A DNA stretch of 64,000 bases from CAYNXB01 sp964401045 (lineage in GTDB: Bacteria > Pseudomonadota > Alphaproteobacteria > Sphingomonadales > Sphingomonadaceae): contig CAYNXB010000007.1 of NCBI GenBank assembly GCA_964401045.1, positions 6,312 to 70,311 of the forward strand, given 5' to 3'. Below the pieces are notes generated by a model, which saw only the letters and a list, made by a program, of their open reading frames with translations, did no database searches and was not told the DNA's origin. This document shows, piece after piece, positions 45,680 through 57,013 of this stretch (positions are counted from its first letter, which is position 1; every line of letters starts with the position of its first letter). A program made the translations under genes and the position numbers.

Positions 45680-46240
45680 TCAGTTTTTTGCGGTGCATTC
45701 GCCGATGCGGCGCGAATCGACCTGCATCTTGAAGTGACTCTTGCCACCTCCGGGCACGCCGGGCAGCGCCTGGTCGAGCTCCATCACCATATGCGTTTGC
45801 TCGCGCCCGATCTGGCCGGTGAGCTGCATGTTGGAGGTCGAACCGTCCGGGTTCTTGCACGCCATCTCCGCATCGACATTGCCGCCGGAGACATCGAACT
45901 TGCTGTAGCTGCAGCTCTCGTTCTCCGGCGTCTGGATCATCTGCTTGGCGGCGTTCTGCGCATCCTCGGCGGTAACGCAGTGCCGGGTGGTCGTGGTCAT
46001 CGACTTTTGCATCATCTTCTTCATCTGCGCGGTGTCGACGCCGGCCATTTCCGGCAGCTCCATTTCGAGCAGCTGCACCTTGCTCTCATACTGGCCCGGC
46101 CGCGGAGTGACCGCACCCGCGGCTTCGGCGGCGACTTCGCGCGTCGTGATCTTGCCGTCGCCATCGGCATCGGCGTCGCCGCTGCCGCATCCCGCCAGGG
46201 CAATCGCCGCCGCCAGCGCCACGAACGTCACCTTGTTCAT
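45680..46240 (-). CDS. DUF3617-type lipoprotein with an EF-hand-like motif
   Basis: A 186-residue lipoprotein (lipobox LAGC, Cys18). Directly after the lipid anchor is DADADGDGKITTREV, which reads as a calcium-binding EF-hand loop. The rest looks like a DUF3617 domain: RPGQYESKVQLLEMELPEM, then Cys residues in HCVTAEDAQ, ESCSYSKFD and AEMACKN, and a C-terminal Cys in GECTAKN. DUF3617 proteins are common in sphingomonads and have no established function. Confidence 0.8.
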   Translation of the reverse strand: MNKVTFVALAAAIALAGCGSGDADADGDGKITTREVAAEAAGAVTPRPGQYESKVQLLEMELPEMAGVDTAQMKKMMQKSMTTTTRHCVTAEDAQNAAKQMIQTPENESCSYSKFDVSGGNVDAEMACKNPDGSTSNMQLTGQIGREQTHMVMELDQALPGVPGGGKSHFKMQVDSRRIGECTAKN

Positions 46241-46338
46241 CGATCGTCTCCCCCCGTGCGATGCGAGCCCGCCGGGAGCGTATCAAGCCGCGCCCGGCCT
46301 GCCAACGGCCCGTTGCGGAACGCAATGGGAACAGCCAT

Positions 46339-48516
<2,178 letters not shown>

Positions 48517-48559
48517 CCTTATTGCGCGGCGCGAGCCGGTGGTTTAGCGAGGCGCGCCC

Positions 48560-49138
48560 ATGGTCGCCTCCCGCGCATTGTCGAAGCCCAGTCTGCTCCT
48601 TCTTTGCCTGGCGGCCGCTTGCCAGCCAGCGAAGCCCGATGCTGCCGCGTTTGAGCGGATCGATCTCGATGCGCCGGTCGAGCGGGCGAAGGGGCACGAC
48701 GGAGGGCTGCCTGACGCTACCGGCGCCGCGTGGGAATTCGCGCCCGACAGCAAGTCGGTGCGTTTCGCCAATCCGGCGGGCGAGCCGTTGCTGTCGATCG
48801 CCTGTTACCTGCCGCCGGACGCGCCGCCGCGCATTCGCTTCGTGCAGTTCGCGCACGCGCAACCGGGGGCCAAGGCGCTGTTCGCGATGGTCGGCAACCT
48901 GCGGGTGGCGCGGGTGGCGATGGATGCCCGGCTGCAGGACAAGCGCTGGCTCTGGGTCGGCAGTGAGCCGGCCGACGCGAACAAGCTCGAAGCGCTGATG
49001 GGCACGCGCGAAGTGATCGCGACGATGCCGGGCGGCGGGGAGATCAAGCTCGCGGGAAGTCCGTTGCCGCGCCAGCTGATCGAGAGCTGCCGGGCGCGGT
49101 CTAAGCCGGCCCCGCTCCCGCTTGCTTCGCCAGATTGA
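48560..49138 (+). CDS. Lipoprotein of unknown function
   Basis: A 192-residue protein with a signal peptide and lipobox LAAAC (Cys21). The mature protein has alternating hydrophobic beta-like segments and two further cysteines (SIACYLPPD, ESCRARS). No domain is recognised. It follows uvrB by 43 bases, and its 3' end overlaps the end of the convergent dsbD by 38 bases. Confidence 0.7.
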   Translation: MVASRALSKPSLLLLCLAAACQPAKPDAAAFERIDLDAPVERAKGHDGGLPDATGAAWEFAPDSKSVRFANPAGEPLLSIACYLPPDAPPRIRFVQFAHAQPGAKALFAMVGNLRVARVAMDARLQDKRWLWVGSEPADANKLEALMGTREVIATMPGGGEIKLAGSPLPRQLIESCRARSKPAPLPLASPD

Positions 49139-51170
49139 CAAGGCTGTCCGGCGTCAGCACCTGCGGCAGTTGCCGCGGTTCCCCGCCCGGCGGATACCAC
49201 AAGTAGAGCGGCACCCCGGCAGCGCCGTGCTTCGTAAGGAAGCGCGTGATCGCAGGGTCGCGCCGGGTCCAGTCCCCGACCAGCGCGACGACGCCTTCAT
49301 CCTCGAACGCCTTGCGGGTCGCGTCACGCTCGATCGCGACACTCTCGTTGACTTTGCAGGTCAGGCACCAGTCGGCGGTGAACCACACGAACACCGGTTT
49401 GCCGCTGGCGCGCGCCTCGGCGAGCGCAGCCTCGCTGAATGGCCTGGCCGCGATCACGCCCGCAGTACTCTCCACAGCGCCGGCCGATTGCAATTGCGGC
49501 AGCAGCAACGCGCCGACGCCGATCACCGTGCCAAGGATGAGGGCAACCGGGGCGAGCGCGGACTTCCCCGAACGCTGCCGCTGTCCCGCGGCGCGCAGGC
49601 CGATCAAAAGGGCGAGAGTGAGCGCACCTGCCGCTATGGCGAAGGCATCTCCACCCAGCCGCCACGCCAGCCACAGCAGCGCCAGCGCGGTCAGGCCCAT
49701 CGGAATAGCCATGATCTTGCGGAAGGCTTCCATCCACTTGCCGGGCCTGGGTAGCAGCCGGCGCAACGGCGGCACGAAGCCCAGCAGCAGGAAAGGCAGC
49801 GCCAGGCCCAAGCCGAGGGCGGTGAACAGCAGCAGCGCCAGCGGCGTCGGCAACAGCAGCGCCGCACCCATTGCCGCGGCCATGAACGGCCCGGTGCAAG
49901 GCGTGGCCACGAACGCAGCCAGAAGGCCAGTCGCGAAGGCGCCCGCAGGCTTACCCGAACCGGTGAAAGACAGCGAGGGCAGCTCGAACAAGCCGGCGAA
50001 ATTGGCGGTAATCGCCGCCGCGAGCAGCAACAGCGCGAAGACCACCCCCGGTTCCTGCAGCTGGAACGCCCAGCCGATCTCCTCGCCGCCAGCACGCAAC
50101 GCCAGCAGCACGCCGCCGAGCGCGACCACCGCCAGGATCACGCCTGCGGTGTAGGCAAGCCCTTCGCGCCGCGCCTGCGATCCTCCTTCGCCCGCGCGTG
50201 CGAGGCTCAACGCCTTGAGACTGAGGATCGGAAACACGCACGGCATGATGTTGAGGATCAAGCCGCCGAGCAGCGCTCCGGCGAGCAACAGCCATAGCGG
50301 CGTCGTTACCGCCGCGGCCCCGCCTTCCACGGGTTCGCCTCCACTGGGAACCGGGCCCGGGCCGGCTTCGAATGCTACACCGTTGCCCACTCCGTCGAGC
50401 TGGATGATGCCGGAGATCGCGCCGGGGTCGGTTGCGCCCTTGCGCTGAATCTCGGCGACCAGCACGTTGCCCTGGCGGAAGAACCGTTGCGGCGCGGCAT
50501 AATCGACCACACGGTCTTCGCCGACGAAAACGTGCGGGTCCGAAAGCGCGAACGAGGCTGGCAGCGGGATCGCCAGCCGCAGCGTCTTGTCGGTCAGGGC
50601 GAAGGCAGCCTTGCGGTCGAGCGGCGGCGGCAGCGCCGCGCGCCACTTGTCGAATCGGGCATCCGTCGCGCCCGAGCCGCCTACTTTCAAGCGTAAGGTG
50701 AAGGTGCCGCGCTCAGGCACGCAGACTTTGTCGGTGCAGGCGAGCCATTCGGCGTCGAGTTCCAGTGGGACCACGCTTCCGGCGGCGGCGTTCCGGGGCA
50801 CTAAGAGCGGCACCAGGACCGCGTAATCGCCTTCGTAGACGTGGTTCATCAGCCCCGCGATCACGAGGCGCTGCGGCACCGGATAACGCGGCGCACCCGC
50901 CTCCCAACCGGGAGGCAGCTGCCATTGAAGGCGCATGCCGTAACCGGCATCCCCGGGGTTGGACCAGTAGCCGTGCCAGCCCGGCTGGGGCGTGAAGTGG
51001 ATCGCCAGCTCGGTCGGCTCGCCCGGTATTGCCGGCCCTTCGGCGACCAGCTCGGCGGCGATGTGGTTGTCGCCTGCGGGCACTTGCGCACTGGCAGGGC
51101 TGACAAACGCCAGCAGCAGCAGGGCGGCGGCAACGAGAGCCTGGAACAACCGTATCGTGCTTGCGCGCAT
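49101..51170 (-). CDS. dsbD: Thiol:disulfide interchange protein DsbD
   Basis: Moves reducing power from the cytosol to the periplasm. The 689-residue protein has a signal peptide, an N-terminal periplasmic domain (about 30-280), an eight-helix membrane domain with redox cysteines in NIMPCVFPILSLKALSLA and VATPCTGPFMAAAMG, and a C-terminal thioredoxin domain with WFTADWCLTCKVNES. The N-terminal domain resembles the ScsB/DsbC-acceptor type. I chose the ATG at 51170 (MRASTIRLFQ); the open frame runs further, antisense to the UbiH-like gene. It is divergent from that gene across 28 bp. Confidence 0.9.
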   Translation of the reverse strand: MRASTIRLFQALVAAALLLLAFVSPASAQVPAGDNHIAAELVAEGPAIPGEPTELAIHFTPQPGWHGYWSNPGDAGYGMRLQWQLPPGWEAGAPRYPVPQRLVIAGLMNHVYEGDYAVLVPLLVPRNAAAGSVVPLELDAEWLACTDKVCVPERGTFTLRLKVGGSGATDARFDKWRAALPPPLDRKAAFALTDKTLRLAIPLPASFALSDPHVFVGEDRVVDYAAPQRFFRQGNVLVAEIQRKGATDPGAISGIIQLDGVGNGVAFEAGPGPVPSGGEPVEGGAAAVTTPLWLLLAGALLGGLILNIMPCVFPILSLKALSLARAGEGGSQARREGLAYTAGVILAVVALGGVLLALRAGGEEIGWAFQLQEPGVVFALLLLAAAITANFAGLFELPSLSFTGSGKPAGAFATGLLAAFVATPCTGPFMAAAMGAALLLPTPLALLLFTALGLGLALPFLLLGFVPPLRRLLPRPGKWMEAFRKIMAIPMGLTALALLWLAWRLGGDAFAIAAGALTLALLIGLRAAGQRQRSGKSALAPVALILGTVIGVGALLLPQLQSAGAVESTAGVIAARPFSEAALAEARASGKPVFVWFTADWCLTCKVNESVAIERDATRKAFEDEGVVALVGDWTRRDPAITRFLTKHGAAGVPLYLWYPPGGEPRQLPQVLTPDSLVNLAKQAGAGPA

Positions 51171-51198
51171 GGTGGAGCAGGTCCTAGGGATCGGCCCT

Positions 51199-52413
51199 AT
51201 GGCGGACAAGCGCGATCTCCTCATCCTCGGCGGCGGGCTCGTCGGCATAGCCCTCGCCCTGGCCGCGGCCAGGAAAGGCTTCTCGAGCCATGTCGTCGAC
51301 CGGGCCGACCCGGCCGAGTTGACCGCCGAAGGCTTCGACGGCCGGGCGAGCGCGATCTCGACCGCGAGCTGGAACCTGTTCGCCAACATAGGTCTTGCCG
51401 CACGGCTCGAGCCGCATGGCTGCCCGATCGGGCGCATCGCCGTTTCGGACGGCATGCGCCCTGGACGCATCGATTTCGTGCCCGAACAGGAGGAAGGTTC
51501 GCTTGGGCGGATGTTCGCCAACCGTCAGTTGCGCCTCGCGCTGTTCGAAGCCGCGCGTGAGGAGCCGCTGATCGCGTGGCATTCGAAGGCCGCGGTCATC
51601 GACCGGATGCGGGGCGAATATGGCGTTTCGGCCACACTGGCTGACGGTCAGGTGTTCGAAGCCCTGCTGATGGTCGGCTGCGAAGGACGCGCCTCGCCTA
51701 CCCGCGAGGACGCCGGGATCGCGGTCGCCAAGTGGGATTACAAGCACCGCGCGGTGATCACCGGCCTCACGCATTCCAGGCCCCACGATGGCGTGGCATG
51801 GGAAATCTTCTACCCCGCCGGCCCCTTCGCCACCCTGCCGCTGCTCGATAGCTCGAGCGGCGAGCACCGCAGTGCGCTCGTGTGGACGGTGAGCGAGAAG
51901 GATGCGGCCGGTGTCCTCGCGCTGTCGGATCGCGCGTTCCTTGCCGAAGTTCGGAAGCGCATGCACGGCGTGTTTGGCGAAGTTGCTCTCGATGGTCCGC
52001 GCGCCTCATTCCCGCTCGGCTTTCACCACACCGCGAAGATCACCGCGCACCGCCTCGCGCTAGCGGGCGATTCGGCGCACGGCATCCACCCGATCGCCGG
52101 CCAGGGGCTCAACCTCGGCTTGCGCGATGTCGGCGCGCTGGTCGAAGTTCTCGCCGACGGCGCCCGCCTCGGCCTCGAGCCCGGCGATGCGCAACTGCTC
52201 GCGCGCTATGAACGCTGGCGCGGGCTCGACAGCTTCATGGTCGCGCTCGCGACCGATGGACTCACGCGCCTGTTCGGCATTCCTGGCCGGCTGCCCTCGG
52301 CGGTCCGCCGGCTCGGCATGGCAGGCGTTCAGCGCAGCCCACTGCTCAAACGCTGGTTCATGGATGAGGCGCGGGGGATGAGCGGCAAGCTCCCCGCGTT
52401 GCTGCAAGACTAG
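51199..52413 (+). CDS. FAD-dependent ubiquinone biosynthesis hydroxylase (UbiH/UbiF/Coq6 family)
   Basis: A 404-residue aromatic-ring hydroxylase. The FAD motif is LLILGGGLVGIALALAAA (about 7-24). The middle region matches the DG motif, and the C-terminal signature is ALAGDSAHGIHPIAGQGLNL (about 287-306), typical of ubiquinone hydroxylases. The ATG at 51199 follows AGGGAT; the longer frame upstream runs over dsbD. Which ring position it hydroxylates (UbiH, UbiF or UbiI-like) cannot be told. Its 3' end overlaps the stop of the Mic60-like gene by four bases. Confidence 0.87.
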   Translation: MADKRDLLILGGGLVGIALALAAARKGFSSHVVDRADPAELTAEGFDGRASAISTASWNLFANIGLAARLEPHGCPIGRIAVSDGMRPGRIDFVPEQEEGSLGRMFANRQLRLALFEAAREEPLIAWHSKAAVIDRMRGEYGVSATLADGQVFEALLMVGCEGRASPTREDAGIAVAKWDYKHRAVITGLTHSRPHDGVAWEIFYPAGPFATLPLLDSSSGEHRSALVWTVSEKDAAGVLALSDRAFLAEVRKRMHGVFGEVALDGPRASFPLGFHHTAKITAHRLALAGDSAHGIHPIAGQGLNLGLRDVGALVEVLADGARLGLEPGDAQLLARYERWRGLDSFMVALATDGLTRLFGIPGRLPSAVRRLGMAGVQRSPLLKRWFMDEARGMSGKLPALLQD

Positions 52414-53312
52414 CGGCCGGCCGCCGGGCTCATCTGCTCCACCCGATTGCCGGCCCCGTCGCGCAGCTGGCGCGGCTCGAGGATCGCGGTGGTCTCGATC
52501 AGGTCGAGCGCGCGCTGCGCCCGGGAATAGCGTTCGGCATCCTCGATCCACGCCTGCGCTTCGGCGGCGTTCGGAAGATGGCGTACTTCGGCAACCGCGA
52601 TGTCGATGCGCCCGCTTTCCAGGAATAGCCGCGCGCGCTCGAGCCGCCGCTCGGGCTGCGGCGAAGGCAGGCTTTCGCGGCGCACGATGAACAGCGCGCT
52701 GAGTTCGCGTTTGAAGGATTGCAGCGCGTTCTCATCCTTCGGATTCCGGGCAAGCCGCGGTGCGAGGCCTTCGAGCCGGGCGAGGAGCTGATCGAGCGTG
52801 ATCGGATCTTCCGCCGCCTGGATCACCGTCTTGACGGCATTGGGCCGGGCGTCGCCAAACCGGAGGTTCAGCTGATCTGCGAGATAGCCGAGCGGCGCCC
52901 CGCGTTCGAGGGCGCGGCGCGTGGCGAACGCGATGAGCAGCCCTTCGGCGCGTGCGGCATTGCCGGCCGCGGCCTGCGCCTGCAGGTCGAGCCGCGCGAG
53001 ACGCTGCTCCATCGCGGCGACACGCTGGTCGATCCCGCCCTGCTGCTCACTTACACGGTCGAGCGCCTGGGCGGCGCGATCCGCGGACTCGATATCGATC
53101 GACACGGGCGATGGCGACGGTTGAGCGGCAGCCAGCGCGGCAGGCGCCGCCTCCTCGCCGGCCGGGGTGCCGAAATCGAAATCCGTGCGCCAGATGACGA
53201 CGGCGGCAACGGCGATTCCCAACAGGAACGCGGCCATGGCGATGACCAGCAGGGTGCGCACCCTGCCGCTGGCAGCGTTCGTTGGCGAGCTCGAATAGAT
53301 ATCCTCAGCCAT
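52410..53312 (-). CDS. Mic60/mitofilin-like membrane protein of the heme locus
   Basis: A 300-residue protein with one N-terminal membrane helix (about 23-47) and a Pro/Ala linker. A predicted coiled coil (about 80-125, ALDRVSEQQGGIDQRVAAME) and a helical C-terminal region follow (AERRLERARLFLESGRIDIA type). This architecture next to hemC-hemD is what alphaproteobacterial Mic60 homologues show; they shape intracytoplasmic or cristae-like membranes. At 300 residues it is short for that family. HemX-like is the alternative name. Its ATG overlaps the hemD stop by one base. Confidence 0.7.
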   Translation of the reverse strand: MAEDIYSSSPTNAASGRVRTLLVIAMAAFLLGIAVAAVVIWRTDFDFGTPAGEEAAPAALAAAQPSPSPVSIDIESADRAAQALDRVSEQQGGIDQRVAAMEQRLARLDLQAQAAAGNAARAEGLLIAFATRRALERGAPLGYLADQLNLRFGDARPNAVKTVIQAAEDPITLDQLLARLEGLAPRLARNPKDENALQSFKRELSALFIVRRESLPSPQPERRLERARLFLESGRIDIAVAEVRHLPNAAEAQAWIEDAERYSRAQRALDLIETTAILEPRQLRDGAGNRVEQMSPAAGR

Positions 53313-54001
53313 CACGGCGCGAAATGGCACATGTCCCGCGCCAGCGCCAGTAGTGCGGCATCGGTGGACGCGGGGGCTGTCTGGACGGCTTGCCAGCCAT
53401 GGCCTGCGGCCTCGGCGATCCGCGGTGCGAGCGCGATCAGAACAATACCAGAACGTTCCACGCCCAGCCGATCGCACTCAGACGCGAAGTGGCGGGCAGC
53501 CGCCCCGGAATGGAGCATGACTACTGCCCCCGCTCCCAGCGTCACCGCGAGGCTGCCGGGCATAGGCTGCGCAACACTCGCGTAATCGACGCGCGTCACT
53601 AGCTCGATGCCGGCAGGTGCGGTCACCCGCACGTGCTCCTCACCGGCAAGCCGCAGCAGCCGCAGCGATTGTCCGGCCAATCCATCCAGCAGATTCTGGA
53701 GTCCGCCCTCGCCGGTTTGGGCAATCTGGAACCCCGCCTCCCGGGCAGCCTGCGCGGTGCTTTCCCCCACGGCATAGACCGGCTTTTCGCGAAAAGCGTC
53801 GAGAGGATCGCCGCCGTGCCGAATGGCGTTCGCGCTGCCGATCAGCAGCGCATCGATCCGGTCGGGAGCGGGGGCCTCCCACCGACGCGACTCGATGACG
53901 AACATCGGCGCCGTAACCGTTGAAATGCCGATCTTCTCCGCCTCGGCAGCAGTCACCGCCAAACCGGGCTCTGGCCGGACTATTACCACGGCAGAGGTCA
54001 A
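53312..54001 (-). CDS. hemD: Uroporphyrinogen-III synthase
   Basis: Closes and inverts hydroxymethylbilane to uroporphyrinogen III. HemD is poorly conserved; support comes from the VIVRPEPGL start, the DALLIGSANAIRHGG and YAVGESTAQAAREAGF segments, and the position directly after hemC. The start is TTG at 54001, overlapping the hemC stop as TTGA, with a GTG at 53989 as alternative. It gives 229 residues, the usual size. The stop overlaps the Mic60-like start. Confidence 0.88.
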   Translation of the reverse strand: MTSAVVIVRPEPGLAVTAAEAEKIGISTVTAPMFVIESRRWEAPAPDRIDALLIGSANAIRHGGDPLDAFREKPVYAVGESTAQAAREAGFQIAQTGEGGLQNLLDGLAGQSLRLLRLAGEEHVRVTAPAGIELVTRVDYASVAQPMPGSLAVTLGAGAVVMLHSGAAARHFASECDRLGVERSGIVLIALAPRIAEAAGHGWQAVQTAPASTDAALLALARDMCHFAP

Positions 54002-54927
54002 CGCGGCCCCGTGAAATGCACGGCGATGGCAGGCACGGCGCGCGCCAGGAGGTCGTGCGCCAGCCGCCTCGGCCCTTCTTCGTCCCCGGCACGAAATGTC
54101 GCCGTGCCTTCGACCCGTTCCGCCCCATCGGGACTGAACAGGACCGCCCGCAGGGCAATCTCGCCCTCGCCGCCATCGCTTACCACAGCGATCGGGCTGT
54201 GGCAGGTGCCACCCAGCGCGGCGAGCAAGGCACGCTCGCCATCGACTTGCGCGCGGCTGGGTGCGTGGCCGATCGCCGCAAGCCACTCATGCGCCTGCGC
54301 ATCACCGGCGCGGCACTCGATACCGATCGCTCCTTGGGACGGCGCCGATAGCCATTCATCGAGGCTAAGCGGATGGCCGACACCCTTCCTGCCCAGCCGT
54401 TCGAGCCCAGCCGCGGCCAGGAATGTCGCGTCGGCCTCGCCCGCCGCCAGCCGCGCCAGCCGTGTATCGACGTTCCCGCGGAAGGTGACCACGCGGCAGT
54501 CGGGGCGCGCGTGGAGCAACTGGGCGGCGCGGCGCGGCGCGCTGGTCCCTACCACCGCCCCCTCGGGCAGCGCGTTGATCGAGGCCGCGCCGATCAGCAC
54601 GTCGCGCACGTCGGCACGCGGCAGCACCGCGGCGAGCGCGATCTGCGCCGGGCGCAACGTCTCGACGTCTTTCATCGAATGCACCGCCGCATCGATCCGC
54701 CCTTCGACAAGCCAGCCGTCGAGCTCCTTGGTCCACAGCGCCTTGCCGCCGATCTCCGCAAGCGGACGATCCTGCACGCGGTCGCCGCTTGCCACCACCG
54801 GCACCACCTCCACCGCGCTCTCCTCCCACCCATGCGCCGCGCACAGGCGCGCGCGCGTTTCTTCGGCTTGCGCCAGTGCGAGGGGCGAACGGCGGGTGCC
54901 GAGGCGAAATGGCATGGGGTCAGGCAT
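53998..54927 (-). CDS. hemC: Porphobilinogen deaminase (hydroxymethylbilane synthase)
   Basis: Assembles four porphobilinogens on a dipyrromethane cofactor. The 309-residue protein has GTRRSPLALAQAE (residues 10-22), the catalytic Asp region VHSMKDVET, GTSAPRRAAQL (about 127-137) and the cofactor-anchoring Cys242 in GGTCHSPIAVV. Starts at ATG 54927 or 54915 are both possible (four residues apart). It is divergent from tsaD across 49 bp, a common alphaproteobacterial arrangement. Confidence 0.95.
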   Translation of the reverse strand: MPDPMPFRLGTRRSPLALAQAEETRARLCAAHGWEESAVEVVPVVASGDRVQDRPLAEIGGKALWTKELDGWLVEGRIDAAVHSMKDVETLRPAQIALAAVLPRADVRDVLIGAASINALPEGAVVGTSAPRRAAQLLHARPDCRVVTFRGNVDTRLARLAAGEADATFLAAAGLERLGRKGVGHPLSLDEWLSAPSQGAIGIECRAGDAQAHEWLAAIGHAPSRAQVDGERALLAALGGTCHSPIAVVSDGGEGEIALRAVLFSPDGAERVEGTATFRAGDEEGPRRLAHDLLARAVPAIAVHFTGPR

Positions 54928-54976
54928 CGCGGTGCGCCTTGCTCTAAGCCGCAATTGCGGCCAGTTAAACCCTCGC

Positions 54977-56011
54977 ATGACGGTCGTTCTCGGAATCGAA
55001 AGCAGCTGCGATGAAACCGCGGCGGCGCTGGTGACTGCCGACCGGCGGATCATTGCCCAGCGGATCGCCTCGCAGGACGAGGCGCACAGGCCTTATGGTG
55101 GCGTGGTGCCGGAGATCGCCGCGCGCGCGCACGCCGAGAAGCTGGCCCCTCTGATCGCGGAAGTGCTGGACGAGGCCGGGATGCGCCTCGACCAGGTCGA
55201 TGCGGTCGCGGCAACCGCCGGGCCAGGGCTGATCGGCGGCGTGATGGTCGGCCTCGTTACTGCCAAGGCGCTGGCGATGGCGAGCGCCAAACCGCTGATG
55301 GCGATCAATCACCTGGAAGGCCATGCACTGTCGCCACGGCTCGCCGATGCGGCGCTCGAGTTTCCCTATGCCTTGCTGCTGGTTTCCGGCGGCCATTGCC
55401 AGGTGCTGCGGGTCGAGGGCGTCGGCCAGTACCGCCGCCTCGCAACGACGATCGACGATGCGCTGGGAGAAGCGTTCGACAAGTCGGCGAAGATTCTCGG
55501 GCTCGGCTATCCCGGTGGCCCGGCGGTCGAGCGGCTGGCGCGTGAGGGCGATCCGCGGGCGGTGCCCCTGCCCCGCCCGCTGCTTGGCAGCAGCGAGCCA
55601 CACTTCTCCTTCGCGGGGCTCAAGAGCGCGGTGCTGCGCGCCAAGCAATCGGGCGCGCATGCCGATGCCGATATAGCAGCCAGTTTCCAGCAGGCGGCGA
55701 TCGAGTGCGTGGTCGACCGGACCCGCCGCGCGCTGACGGACATGGGCGGCGTGACCGCTCTGGTTGCAGCAGGCGGCGTGGCTGCCAATGCCGCCATTCG
55801 TGCCGCGCTCGAGGATCTTGCCGGCGAGTTCGGCTTGCGCTTCGCCGCTCCGCCAATGGCGCTGTGCACCGATAACGCGGCGATGATTGCCTGGGCGGGG
55901 ATCGAACGCCTCGGCCAGGGCGCGTCCGATCCGCTCGATATCGCCGCCCGCCCGCGCTGGCCGCTCGATCCCACCGCCGAGCCCGTGCGTGGCGCTGGAT
56001 ACAAGGCGTAA
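54977..56011 (+). CDS. tsaD: tRNA N6-adenosine threonylcarbamoyltransferase TsaD
   Basis: Transfers threonylcarbamoyl to A37 of ANN-decoding tRNAs, with TsaB and TsaE. The 344-residue ASKHA-fold protein begins VLGIESSCDETAAAL and has the metal-binding His112 and His116 in INHLEGHALSP. It also carries the LLLVSGGHCQ and DDALGEAFDKSAK motifs. The ATG at 54977 gives the family-typical start. gpsA follows 12 bases later. Confidence 0.96.
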   Translation: MTVVLGIESSCDETAAALVTADRRIIAQRIASQDEAHRPYGGVVPEIAARAHAEKLAPLIAEVLDEAGMRLDQVDAVAATAGPGLIGGVMVGLVTAKALAMASAKPLMAINHLEGHALSPRLADAALEFPYALLLVSGGHCQVLRVEGVGQYRRLATTIDDALGEAFDKSAKILGLGYPGGPAVERLAREGDPRAVPLPRPLLGSSEPHFSFAGLKSAVLRAKQSGAHADADIAASFQQAAIECVVDRTRRALTDMGGVTALVAAGGVAANAAIRAALEDLAGEFGLRFAAPPMALCTDNAAMIAWAGIERLGQGASDPLDIAARPRWPLDPTAEPVRGAGYKA

Positions 56012-56023
56012 GGTCGTGGACAC

Positions 56024-57013
56024 GTGAACGAACTTGGGGTGATCGGAGGCGGCGCCTGGGGCACGGCGCTGGCGCAGATGCTCGCGTCCGACGGGCGCGG
56101 CGTGTGGCTATGGGCGCGCGAGGCGAACGTGGTGGAGGAGATCAACCGCGCCCACCGCAACAGCCTGTTCCTGCCCTCCGCAGAGCTGTCCGCCGCGATC
56201 CGCGCGACCGGGAATCTCGCCGATGTCGCCACGTGCTCGGCGCTGCTGGTCGTCACGCCCGCGCAGCACACCCGTGCCACGCTTGCGGCCTTGCCGGGCT
56301 TCACGGGCGATCTCGTGTTGTGCAGCAAGGGCATCGAAGAAGGCAGCGGCAGCTTTATGAGCGAAGTGGCACGCGCTGCGCAGCCCCAGGCGCAGCTCGC
56401 GGTGCTTTCCGGCCCGACCTTCGCGCACGAAGTCGCCGCCGGCCTGCCGACCGCGGTCACGCTGGCCTGCGCGGGCGGCGAGGCGCAGTGGGCGCGCCTT
56501 TCCGCGGCCATCGCCCGGCCGGGTTTCCGCCCTTATTTCTCCGATGACCTGGTGGGTGCCGAGATCGGCGGAGCTGTGAAAAATGTGCTCGCCATCGCTT
56601 GCGGTGTGGTCGCCGGCCTCGGACTTGGCGAGAACGCCCGGGCGGCCCTGATCGCACGCGGGTACGCCGAAATGCTGCGCTTCGGCGAGGCGCTCGGGGC
56701 GCGGGGGGAGACCCTGGCCGGGCTGTGCGGCCTCGGCGACCTCGTGTTGACCTGTTCCTCGACTTCGAGCCGCAACTTCTCGCTCGGCAAGGCGCTCGGC
56801 GAAGGCGCCGACCCGCGCTCGCTCGCGGCCAATCGCACCACTGTTGCCGAAGGGGCATTCACTGCTCCGGTTCTGGCCGCAAAGGCCGAGGCCCTTGGCA
56901 TCGCGATGCCGATCGTCGATGCGGTCGACCGGCTGCTGCGGGGCGCCCCGGCCGGCGAGATCGTCAGCAGCCTGCTCGCTCGCCCGCTCACCGCGGAAGG
57001 CGGTGCATCGTGA
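56024..57013 (+). CDS. gpsA: Glycerol-3-phosphate dehydrogenase [NAD(P)+]
   Basis: Makes sn-glycerol-3-phosphate for phospholipids from dihydroxyacetone phosphate. The 329-residue protein starts at GTG 56024. It has VIGGGAWGTALAQML (about 5-19), the LSGPTFAHEVAAGLPT segment and the catalytic Lys in IGGAVKNVLAIACG (about 185). The tsaD-gpsA order is conserved in relatives. Its stop overlaps the GTG of the flippase gene (GTGA). Confidence 0.95.
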   Translation: MNELGVIGGGAWGTALAQMLASDGRGVWLWAREANVVEEINRAHRNSLFLPSAELSAAIRATGNLADVATCSALLVVTPAQHTRATLAALPGFTGDLVLCSKGIEEGSGSFMSEVARAAQPQAQLAVLSGPTFAHEVAAGLPTAVTLACAGGEAQWARLSAAIARPGFRPYFSDDLVGAEIGGAVKNVLAIACGVVAGLGLGENARAALIARGYAEMLRFGEALGARGETLAGLCGLGDLVLTCSSTSSRNFSLGKALGEGADPRSLAANRTTVAEGAFTAPVLAAKAEALGIAMPIVDAVDRLLRGAPAGEIVSSLLARPLTAEGGAS

